A stretch of 61,019 bases of DNA from Chrysochromulina tobinii. Lineage: Eukaryota; Haptophyta; Prymnesiales; Chrysochromulinaceae. Each line of letters starts with the position of its first letter. The first letter of the stretch is position 1. A model generated the notes under the pieces. It worked only from the letters and a program-made list of their open reading frames with translations. It was not told the DNA's origin and did no database searches. This document shows, piece by piece, positions 22,434 through 30,250 of the stretch. The position numbers and the translations under genes were made by a program. The DNA is taken from positions 1 through 61,019 of the forward strand of contig JWZX01002355.1 of NCBI GenBank assembly GCA_001275005.1. Direction: 5' to 3'.

Positions 22434-24743
22434 TCACCTGCCCCAGGACATGCCCCTACGCGGTCCAACTGTCGGCCGATCCAAATGAATCCCCTGTCGA
22501 ATTGACCTCTGTCTTCCAAACGAAAGCCGCATTTTCCGAACTGCAGTTTCAGCTGGTTTGGCGAGCTGACTAGTCGCCATTGCCGGTGCGAGTGCTTTGT
22601 GCTTCGTAAAGCTCCGGCTCCGGCTGAACGATCCATCGTGAGATGCACGGCGCTGTGGAGCCAGAACACCAAGGTATGCAGATAGGCTCCACCCTCGATC
22701 CCAAGGCTGCAGCTCACGACCTCCGACCTCCGTAGGCTCCACTTTCGAAACGGCTTTCCTCGGTGGTGTTGTACCCTCTTCGAGCGCCATCGCTTGGTCG
22801 TGGCGTATCTGCCTGTCTAGCCAATGCATCTGGCGTCGCCGGGGGTCGCCGGGGCGCAGGCGCCATCCGAGCTCAGGCGCCGAGTGGGACTGTGGGATCT
22901 TGAGCCTCCCCACATCGACGGCGAGCGCTCCCACATCATCGACGGGCGAAGCGAGCCTCTGTTCGCAAGGGATCTCGTCCCGGGGCAAGAGCCCATCCCA
23001 TGCTTGCCCAGGAGACCTATCTACCAAAGATGGTCCTCCGGCGTCGTTCTCGAGTCCGAAACCGGCGGGGGCGCTGTCGTCGATGATGCTGTACTGGTGC
23101 GGTTCGAGCTTCAACATGATGATCTGGCGGTTGCGGTTGCGGCGAGGCGGAGGTGGTGGCGGGATGCCTGCCTGATCGTACGATGGTTGACTGGAATGAA
23201 GGGGGGTGCACATGGAGCACTCTGGACTACCACTGTTGCTGGCGCTGGTGCTGGCGCTGGCGCTGGTGCTGGCGCTAGTGCTGGCGCTGGTGGGGGTGAT
23301 GCGTCCGGTGATGCGTGCTCTTATGGGCTCAGCTTCACTCGGGTCTTGCTGTGCAGGTCCATTAGGTAGCCTCCATCTCGCGCCTGTTGCATGCGCGATG
23401 ATGCTAAGGGGGACGTCGGAGTCGAGGTCAGGATCATGCACGAACTTGATGTCTGTGCTCTTGATTTTGTGTTTGACGCCGGGTGTTGCTTTGCGTACAA
23501 GCACCGGAAGCGCCGGAAGCGCCTCAAGCACTTCCTGGGCCCGCACAGCACGCTCATCGGAGGGGGAGCTGCGCGGCATAGGAGTTTTGGTGCAGGTCGT
23601 CCCCAGCGGCGTGCTGCAGGTCGGCCCCAGTGCTCTCCCCTTGCGCGGAGAGACTGGCCTCGCTCCTTGGGCGCGCGCGAGCACTCGCAACTCGTGCGCT
23701 GTGAGCATTGTCGGCTTAGCGGGAGCGGCGGCGGCGATGGCGAGAGCAGTAGCGGCGGAGACGGTCCAGCAGGCGGTGGGAGCGGCATCGGCGATGCTCG
23801 TGAGTGGGGGTGATCGCGGCGGCGAATCCGCGTGCACATCCGTGAACTCATGCAGGGTGTCGGCGTCAATGTGGGCGGCGAGCGGAGTGGCGAGGAGGCG
23901 TCTAGAGGGTACCTCGCCTCCGTCTCGTCCAGCGGAAGTCGAGCAATCCTTCCGGCCGTCCATCTCGTCCAGCACTGCCTTCGCTGACTCGGCTGCGGCA
24001 GCTTGTCGGGCCGCCTCACGCGCCGTAACCGCGTCGGCCGCTGCTTGGAGCTCCATGGCTACATGCATGGCGCGGCCAGCGCTCGCCATCGATGCCATCG
24101 ATGCGGTCCCGCTCGCAAGCGCTTGCAGCGATGCCGCGTGCAGTAGGGTGGCTTGCCGTGCGGTCGCCTGCTGCCGTTCTGCAGGTGTCGCGGAGATGTC
24201 GGGCGCGACCTCCGTGGAATCGTTACGGGAATCGTGCCCCAACCCCCCGTACGCAGCCCGCAGCCATGACGTCGCGCGCGCCACGACCTGGAGCTCGAGG
24301 TCGTACTCTTCGACGCGCCCCAAGAAGCGCTTCAGCCGTGAGGCATGAGTCCGCACATGTCCGAGTGTCGCGTTGAGGTCAGCCTCGCACTTGAGCACTT
24401 TGGCAAGCTGTTCGTCAAGCGGAGCACCACGTAAGGAGGAGTTCACCACGGCCGAAGGCTTGCCCAATGGCGTGGCGGTGTCGACGTTTGAACGAGAACA
24501 ATATGGTTGATCTGAGTTGCCCCTCTTTACTGAGTTCCCCGGGGTGGAGGTGAATTCAGTCTCAGGACTTGTGAGCTTGATACCGTAGCGGTGCACGTTG
24601 GGTTCAGTGGTTGCAAATGCGTATATTGCACCAGCTACGATAGCCATCGGCACGGCTGCCACCGCGAGTATGACCATGCCGCGTAAAAAAGATACGTAAA
24701 GCGCATCAACTGCGAGAGCGAAAGACACGACCGCCACGGGCAT
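22434..24743 (-). CDS. Novel membrane-leader protein, two-block family, copy 1
   Basis: 769 aa from the ATG at 24743; the frame continues upstream only to a TTG. The N-terminus carries two hydrophobic stretches (VAVVSFALAVDALYVSF and VILAVAAVPMAIVAGAIYAF). Block A (bases ~24305-24447) contains APLDEQLAKVLKCEADLN and a basic helix ASRLKRFLG. Block B (bases ~22780-22925) contains DVGRLKIPQ, LGWRLRPGDP and MHWLDRQIRHDQAMALEEG. Both blocks recur in the gene at 27522. Between them are Ala-rich helices (~residues 190-260), Ser/Pro-rich linkers, a Ser/Thr/Ala repeat (bases ~23230-23290) and PPPPPPRRNRNRQ. The C-terminus is basic, Ser/Arg-rich. I recognise no known domain. The gene lies 183 bp from the divergent DEAD-box gene. 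Possibly an anchored scaffold; function unknown. Confidence 0.7.
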   Translation of the reverse strand: MPVAVVSFALAVDALYVSFLRGMVILAVAAVPMAIVAGAIYAFATTEPNVHRYGIKLTSPETEFTSTPGNSVKRGNSDQPYCSRSNVDTATPLGKPSAVVNSSLRGAPLDEQLAKVLKCEADLNATLGHVRTHASRLKRFLGRVEEYDLELQVVARATSWLRAAYGGLGHDSRNDSTEVAPDISATPAERQQATARQATLLHAASLQALASGTASMASMASAGRAMHVAMELQAAADAVTAREAARQAAAAESAKAVLDEMDGRKDCSTSAGRDGGEVPSRRLLATPLAAHIDADTLHEFTDVHADSPPRSPPLTSIADAAPTACWTVSAATALAIAAAAPAKPTMLTAHELRVLARAQGARPVSPRKGRALGPTCSTPLGTTCTKTPMPRSSPSDERAVRAQEVLEALPALPVLVRKATPGVKHKIKSTDIKFVHDPDLDSDVPLSIIAHATGARWRLPNGPAQQDPSEAEPIRARITGRITPTSASTSASTSASASTSASNSGSPECSMCTPLHSSQPSYDQAGIPPPPPPRRNRNRQIIMLKLEPHQYSIIDDSAPAGFGLENDAGGPSLVDRSPGQAWDGLLPRDEIPCEQRLASPVDDVGALAVDVGRLKIPQSHSAPELGWRLRPGDPRRRQMHWLDRQIRHDQAMALEEGTTPPRKAVSKVEPTEVGGRELQPWDRGWSLSAYLGVLAPQRRASHDGSFSRSRSFTKHKALAPAMATSQLAKPAETAVRKMRLSFGRQRSIRQGIHLDRPTVGPRRGMSWGR

Positions 24744-24908
24744 GGTAGCCTCCTCAAATGAAGGTCTTCGCTGGTCTTCCTCGGTTTGGGGTATCAAGAA
24801 GGTAATTATGAAAACAGAGCATGCTTTCGAACCAGATTGTAAGTAGAGAACGGCCTTGCACAAAGGTAAGTAGAGGAGACCTTAAAGGACCTCGCTTGCC
24901 AACTGTTC

Positions 24909-24934
24909 GGGGGGGGGGGGCTGTACATGTACAG
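24909..24934. other. G12 homopolymer followed by a 14-bp palindrome over a possible start codon
   Basis: Twelve G residues (24909-24920) are followed directly by CTGTACATGTACAG (24921-24934), a perfect palindrome whose centre contains the first ATG of the helicase frame. This argues for a regulatory or structural site here and makes the later ATG at 25014 a credible start. Confidence 0.6.
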
Positions 24935-26801
24935 AGTGGAACTTGACAGAAAAACCGAGCGCCCGGTGAACCGAGATAGCGACGTCTTCGCGCGACACGA
25001 AAAGCACAGCCGCATGTGGCTGCTCGCCAGCAGCGCCTGCTTCTACTCAAATCGTATGTCATCGCTCGGCTCGCCGTACGCACTGAAGGCCGTTCGTTAC
25101 TCCGCAAGGATGCTATTGGTGGAGCCAGACCAGCAACTGCTTACATTCGCAGATCTGGATATCAGCGCTGGCCTGCGGCAGAACATTGCAGCGCTGGGCC
25201 ATCGCACTGCGACACTAGTGCAAACAGCGTCGCTGCCTGCCCTGCTTGCGGGCGAAGATGTAGTGGCGAAGGCTCGTACAGGCACGGGCAAGACTCTGGC
25301 CTTCCTGATCCCGACGATCGAGAGATTGATGATCTCGGAGGCGGCGTCCCCCGACCAGATTCGTGCGCTGGTGCTCTCTCCGACCCGTGAGCTTGCCGCT
25401 CAGATCGCCGAGGCAGCTGAGAGCCTCGTGGCTGGCAGCCCGATCCGCGTGGTCTGCGTCTTCGGTGGCACATCGATGACCAAGGACCGTCGTCTGCTCG
25501 CGGGTCGTGTTGACCTCTTGGTGGCGACGCCGGGACGGCTGTGGGACCACATGGAGAACGAACGGCTCACACCGCGCCTGCGCACGCTGCAGACGCTCAT
25601 TCTCGACGAAGGCGACCGGCTACTCGACCAAGGGTTCAGCAAGCAAATCGGCGACATCGTGCGCTGCTTGCCTCCGAAGCGGCAGTCGCTCTGCTTCTCG
25701 GCGACGATGCCGCCCGAGCTCTCGAGCGTGCTCGGCAGGGCGCTGCGCCCCGGCCACCGCGTGATCGACTGCGTGGGCAGCGCGGCCCAGTCGGAGACAG
25801 CATCACTGGTCTCGCAGCAGGTCTTCTGTGCGGAGATGAGCGCGGTGCCTGGGATTGCGGCGGTCGTGGTGCGCGAAGAGCTCAAGGCTGCGGCCGGCCG
25901 GGGCAAAGTGGTGGTCTTCTGCCCGACAGCGAACCAGGCGCAGTTTGTCTCGGAGCTCTTCGACACGATGGGCGTGCGCAACGCGCCCCTCCACTCGCGC
26001 AAGAGCCAAGCCTATCGCACTCGTGTCTCGAACGAATTCCGTGACCAGAAGCAAGGAGTCCTCGTCGCGTCGGACGTGGCCGCGCGGGGAGTGGACTACC
26101 CCGACGTGTCGCTGGTGGTGCAGATGGGCGCGCCGGACACGCGCGAGCAGTACGTGCATCGCACGGGGCGCACGGGGCGCGCGGGCAAGACGGGCAAGGC
26201 CCTTCTGCTCCTGAACGACTGGGAGGAGCGCGCCACGATGAAGATGCTCGCCGGGCTGCCTATCGAAAAGCGACGAACGAGTGGCGCGGATGCGGCGGCG
26301 CAGCAGGAGGCGTGTGAGGCGGCCGGGCGGGTCGATGAGGACTGCCGAGCGAAGGCGTACCAGGCGTGGCTCGGCTATTACAACCAGAAGATGCGCATCT
26401 TTGGTTGGGACAAGGCGGCGTTGGTCGCCACCGCCAATGAGTTTGCCCTCGGCGCACTGGCATTGCCCGAGGTGCCGACGCTCGAAGCGAAGACGGTTGG
26501 AATGATGGGCCTCAAAGGCACACCTGGTCTCAACGTGGCCAAGGGGCCAGCCGGCGGAGGTAGCAGAGGCGCAGGCGGTGCAGGCGGTGCAGGCGGTGCA
26601 GGCGGTGCAGGCGTCGGGGGGGCAGGCGGAGGTGGCAGAGGTACAGGTGGCAGCGACGGCAGAGGCAGAGGCCGTGGCGGCGGTAGAGGTGCCACCCACG
26701 GGACGGCCCCCTTGGCCCGTGGGCGAGGCTACTCGCAGGGGCGTGGCGGGCGCGGTGGAAACGGAATAGGGCCTGGCCGCGGCGGGTCGCATGGCCAATG
26801 A
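24927..26801 (+). CDS. DEAD-box-type ATP-dependent RNA helicase with RGG tail
   Basis: 624 aa from the ATG at 24927. The in-frame ATG at 25014 starts a leader (MWLLASSACFYSNRMSSLG) rich in Ser/Ala/Arg that could target an organelle. Helicase motifs: upstream Phe in LTFADLDIS (~72), motif I ARTGTGKT (~115), Ia SPTRELA (~151), FGGTSM, Ib TPGRL (~200), II DEGD (~227), III SAT (~258), V SDVAARGVDYPDV (~380) and VI HRTGRTGRAGK (~411). Motif II is DEGD rather than DEAD. The C-terminal ~85 residues are a Gly-rich/RGG tail (GRGRGRGGGRG) that should bind RNA. Likely RNA unwinding or remodelling, possibly in mitochondrion or plastid (Mss116-like layout), but the compartment is uncertain. It sits between the two copies of the novel two-block family. 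Confidence 0.9.
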   Translation: MYRVELDRKTERPVNRDSDVFARHEKHSRMWLLASSACFYSNRMSSLGSPYALKAVRYSARMLLVEPDQQLLTFADLDISAGLRQNIAALGHRTATLVQTASLPALLAGEDVVAKARTGTGKTLAFLIPTIERLMISEAASPDQIRALVLSPTRELAAQIAEAAESLVAGSPIRVVCVFGGTSMTKDRRLLAGRVDLLVATPGRLWDHMENERLTPRLRTLQTLILDEGDRLLDQGFSKQIGDIVRCLPPKRQSLCFSATMPPELSSVLGRALRPGHRVIDCVGSAAQSETASLVSQQVFCAEMSAVPGIAAVVVREELKAAAGRGKVVVFCPTANQAQFVSELFDTMGVRNAPLHSRKSQAYRTRVSNEFRDQKQGVLVASDVAARGVDYPDVSLVVQMGAPDTREQYVHRTGRTGRAGKTGKALLLLNDWEERATMKMLAGLPIEKRRTSGADAAAQQEACEAAGRVDEDCRAKAYQAWLGYYNQKMRIFGWDKAALVATANEFALGALALPEVPTLEAKTVGMMGLKGTPGLNVAKGPAGGGSRGAGGAGGAGGAGGAGVGGAGGGGRGTGGSDGRGRGRGGGRGATHGTAPLARGRGYSQGRGGRGGNGIGPGRGGSHGQ

Positions 26802-27521
26802 ATGACGCACCTACATGTGGTGCTGCCGGTTGCGGTTGGGACGACCCGTCCGTGCGAGGAGTTGCCCCGGTTGCGTTTGCCGCGCCCACACACCTAACCG
26901 ACTGGACTTGCTAGGCGTCCCGATGTTATGTCCATGTTGACGCTAGATCAAGAAGAATTGATTACGTTTAACGTTATGATTACGATGAAGGCTCAACCGT
27001 ATCGGTCTCTGAGAATGTGGGTGGTGAATTACTATCAAAAGTGTGGACGCCGGGAGATTAATTTCTTCGTTCATCTCCGATCTCGCTACTCGCTTCACAG
27101 CGTGCTGCTGCTGGAGATCCGCTTCAGCCGGACCGCTCTTCAGCTCTTGTCGCCGCACAAGGCACTCGCACGCACAACGAGGCATTGGAATTTCCCTTGG
27201 CGCCCTACGGCCGTTATATAGATCGCGTCTAGGCGCAGGAGCGACTGCGTACTCGAGACTTTGGTGGACCACGTGTACACGTGGCAGGGGTTAGGTCTTA
27301 CGCGCTACAGTGGGAGGAAAATGGCGCCGTGGCAAGCGCCCAGCAACCCTCATCGTATCCAATCCGTTGATGAAGCGTGTTATTTTTTATAATCACCCCC
27401 CCGAATAACAAGATTCTGCATGCACATTTTAGTTGGCAACCATCGATCTTGACGAAACAGAGTTGCGCGTAACCGAGTTGCCAGATCTTTTAATTATCCG
27501 TCAACACGCGCCTTCAACCCA
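26802..27521. other. Intergenic region upstream of the second two-block gene
   Basis: About 720 bases between the helicase and the gene at 27522. It is more AT-rich than the flanks. A palindromic double G-box lies at 27269-27284. Short ORFs (for example at 26928) match nothing I recognise. Confidence 0.5.
27269..27284. promoter_or_regulatory. Palindromic double G-box
   Basis: CCACGTGTACACGTGG is a perfect 16-bp palindrome made of two CACGTG boxes, 238 bp upstream of the ATG at 27522. CACGTG is the classical bHLH/bZIP site in plants and fungi. The regulatory role is inferred. Confidence 0.55.
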
Positions 27522-29021
27522 ATGCTCGCCGCAGCCGTGCCGTTAGCTATTGCAGCTAGTGCCGTATCGTATCGCGTGCGTCGCTGCCTGCACGGCGACG
27601 GCAAGACCGATGTGGACGTGACGGACCAAATATCTGACAGCACAGCACTGCATGCCGAGGAGCCTACGGCGTCTGAACACTTGAACAACGACTTGGATTG
27701 CGAGGATGACAACAGTAGCTTGTGGCCACATCATCTTGACGAGTGGCCGCACACACGCTACGCACTTTGCGATAAGTTGCCACCCCTGCAGGAGGAGGGC
27801 GAAACCGAAAGTGATGTGGATGAGAGCGGATCATCGGAAGCCGGCGACGACAACTCTGTTAACTCAGAATGCTGTGATTCCAAGGTTGACACCGCCATGG
27901 TGCACTCATCCTTGGGTGCTGCTCCGCTTGACGAACAGCTTGCCAAAGTGCTCAAGTGCGAGGCTGACCTCAACGCGGCACTTGAGCACGTGCGGGCTCG
28001 TGCCTCACGGCTGAAACGCTACTTGGGGCACGTCGTGGAGCAGCAGCCAATGGCGATCCCGATCCAAACGGAGGCCACGAGCACATGCTCCGACGAGACC
28101 CGTGGCGAGCGGGCGTCCGCTCCTCCGCTTCTCGACGTGGGGAGGCTCACAAGCCCCACAAGCCCGCTCGGCTGGCGCCTGAACCCCGGCGACGCGCGCC
28201 TGTGCCAAATGGATTGGCTGGACAGGGAGATGCGCCGAGATCAAGAGTTGGCACTCGAAGAGGGGCCGAGGACACACGACTACGAGAAGGCGGCAGAGGC
28301 CGAGCTTCCATACGGAGGGATCCCGGGCGCTGAGCTTCCATATGGAGCGATCCGCAGGCGGCCCTCCGTGCACGCGCCTGGATCCCTCCATCTCTGTCTG
28401 CAGACGATTGCTAGCCGGCCGAGTCGCCCTTTGCGCTCGAAGGATGACCTTAAAGTATCGAAGGTGCCCAAGACGCCCTCGAAGGTGCCGGAGACGCCCG
28501 CTTTCGAGAGCATCGTCAGCAGCAGGAAGACGTTCGAGGCGTGTAGGAATCTTTTTGGCGCCCATCGGCCAGCGCCAGGGCCAGCCAGCACGGACAGTTC
28601 TGTAACGGACGGGGCGGAAGCGCTGCTGTGGAGCAAAGCAGAGCTTTGGGAGGCGGAGGCGGAGCCATACGTGCGCAGTAGTCCCACATCGATCATGAGT
28701 ACGCATGCAATCCTCGAGGCTGCATTGGCGACTCCGATCCAAATGGAGGCCATCATGAGTACGCATGCAATCCTCGAGGCTGCATTGGCGACTTCGATCC
28801 ATATGGAGGCCATCAGGGCATGCCCTTGTCACGAAACCGTGGAGGCTGCCAGTGCCGCGCCAGTTGATGTGCCTAAAGCTGCCATTGCAAAGGAGACCGC
28901 GCCTGCACTGAAGGTGCGAGGCTCAGCTTGGGCATGCGCGTTTACATGCATGGGGTTGGGGAATGACCAAGACCTCGCCGTTTGCGTTCCAGTTGAAAAG
29001 CCAAGAAACAACGCATGCTAG
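27522..29021 (+). CDS. Novel membrane-leader protein, two-block family, copy 2
   Basis: 499 aa, ATG at 27522. The N-terminus LAAAVPLAIAASAVSY aligns with the second hydrophobic stretch of the paralogue at 22434-24743. An acidic Ser/Asp/Glu region (~40-120) follows. Block A is at bases ~27905-28042 (APLDEQLAKVLKCEADLN, ASRLKRYLG). Block B is at bases ~28130-28265 (DVGRLTSP, LGWRLNPGDA, MDWLDREMRRDQELALEEG). Over the heart of block A, about 48 nt are identical to the paralogue, pointing to recent duplication or conversion. Downstream are an AELPYGGIPG/AELPYGAIRR pair and a 60-nt tandem duplication (28696-28815). The family is unrecognised. The large Ala-rich middle of the paralogue is missing here. 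Confidence 0.7.
   Translation: MLAAAVPLAIAASAVSYRVRRCLHGDGKTDVDVTDQISDSTALHAEEPTASEHLNNDLDCEDDNSSLWPHHLDEWPHTRYALCDKLPPLQEEGETESDVDESGSSEAGDDNSVNSECCDSKVDTAMVHSSLGAAPLDEQLAKVLKCEADLNAALEHVRARASRLKRYLGHVVEQQPMAIPIQTEATSTCSDETRGERASAPPLLDVGRLTSPTSPLGWRLNPGDARLCQMDWLDREMRRDQELALEEGPRTHDYEKAAEAELPYGGIPGAELPYGAIRRRPSVHAPGSLHLCLQTIASRPSRPLRSKDDLKVSKVPKTPSKVPETPAFESIVSSRKTFEACRNLFGAHRPAPGPASTDSSVTDGAEALLWSKAELWEAEAEPYVRSSPTSIMSTHAILEAALATPIQMEAIMSTHAILEAALATSIHMEAIRACPCHETVEAASAAPVDVPKAAIAKETAPALKVRGSAWACAFTCMGLGNDQDLAVCVPVEKPRNNAC
28696..28815 (+). repeat. 60-nt in-frame tandem duplication
   Basis: Two nearly identical 60-nt units, starting at 28696 and 28756, encode STHAILEAALATPIQMEAIM and STHAILEAALATSIHMEAIR. 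The few mismatches suggest a recent event inside the coding region. Confidence 0.9.
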
Positions 29022-29283
29022 ATGCGAATCGGCCCTTCGCTCTTCGGCAGGACCCAGGGGGAGGAGGAGCGGGGGCGCGACGAACCCGCGGTCCCGCGCC
29101 ACATGGTCCCAGGCCGCACGGCACAGGCGCGACGTACGGGTCGGCGGGAGCGAGCCGCGCGGTTTCGCCCCCGGTTCGACGGTCTTAGCGCCCATACAAA
29201 TCGTCGATCAAGTTTACTGTAAGAATACACTCCTCTATTATGTTGAATGCCACGAGCAGATCGAGCGCATTTGCCGGATCCAC

Positions 29284-30024
29284 TCACTCAAGCCCAGGCG
29301 CCTTGCCGGGCGCCGGGTTCGACAACGGTACGCTCGTCATGGCTCGTAACCCGGGCTTTGGCAGCGGCTTGCGTCCTGGGACGGGCTTATACTGTGCGGG
29401 AAAGAGCTTCTTTCCCGACGGTCTGTAGAGAGTGTCCATGAGCTGTGCCTCGGCGAGATTCTTGGCAGCCTCTTTGACGGCACGCACGCGCTCGGCCTCG
29501 ACTGCGCTCTGTGTTCTCGTGCGCTCGGCAGCTGCTCGGGCGGAGTCGGACGTGAGCAGTGCGAACCCCTTGGAGAATTCTTCTTTCGTCAGGACGCCAT
29601 CGTTGTTGTTGTCAATGGCTTTAAATGCTGCCTGCACTACGTCCCCTGTGAGCATCGCATAGCCCTTCCGAAACTCGGCAATATCGAGCACTCCGTTTCC
29701 ATCTTCATCAACTGCGTCAAACACCATCGACACTCGAGAGTCATCAGAGGTGGACTTTGCTTCGCCTCCCGCGAACTCCGAATTGGCCTTCGACTTGAGC
29801 TGTGATAGCTCCTGCTGCAGCAGGTTTGCCCGCAGCTCCGCAGCACCACCGGCAGCCATGGCAGCCCGGAGGTTGGAACGCATGTCCCTAATTTCGGCTT
29901 GCAGTTCCTCCACCGACGGCTCAGCTTGCGATGCCATCGAAATATGGCAGGCCGCACGACGAGGCACGTTCGCAACGGTCCCTAACCAAGATGATAGCGT
30001 CAGCGATGCGATAAGCACAAGCAT
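29284..30024 (-). CDS. EF-hand pair protein with N-terminal signal/anchor
   Basis: 246 aa, ATG at 30024. The hydrophobic start (MLVLIASLTLSSWLGTVANV) is a signal peptide or signal anchor. A coiled coil (~35-75; EELQAEIRDMRSNLRAAM) follows, then two EF-hands, DEDGNGVLDIAEF (~106) and DNNNDGVLTKEEF (~138), each followed by a KGxAxLT motif. An Ala/Arg helix and a basic Pro-rich tail end the protein. A calcium-binding protein of the secretory route or plastid periphery is likely; location is not certain. It is divergent from the GT41-like gene, 226 bp apart. Confidence 0.82.
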   Translation of the reverse strand: MLVLIASLTLSSWLGTVANVPRRAACHISMASQAEPSVEELQAEIRDMRSNLRAAMAAGGAAELRANLLQQELSQLKSKANSEFAGGEAKSTSDDSRVSMVFDAVDEDGNGVLDIAEFRKGYAMLTGDVVQAAFKAIDNNNDGVLTKEEFSKGFALLTSDSARAAAERTRTQSAVEAERVRAVKEAAKNLAEAQLMDTLYRPSGKKLFPAQYKPVPGRKPLPKPGLRAMTSVPLSNPAPGKAPGLE

Positions 30025-30250
30025 CGTGGGTGCGGTCGCGGTGCTGTGTGTGGTGATGCGATCGTCCGGGAGAGGCCCGGGGAGGAAAACAGGAAATTTC
30101 GTGTGAGAGATTCGACCTCACCTTTCGTCGTTTCATCCCGTTGCTAGTGGCAACATTAGCAATACATGTACCCAGTCGCTACTGTCCGCTCATAGGGGTA
30201 GTTTCGTCGAATTTTTAGGGGGCTTCCAAACTTGCCTTCGATGGACGCGA

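Noticed and set aside
26928-27300. Short ORFs in the helicase-to-paralogue spacer
   Set aside because: No homology, signal or context; likely chance in untranslated DNA.
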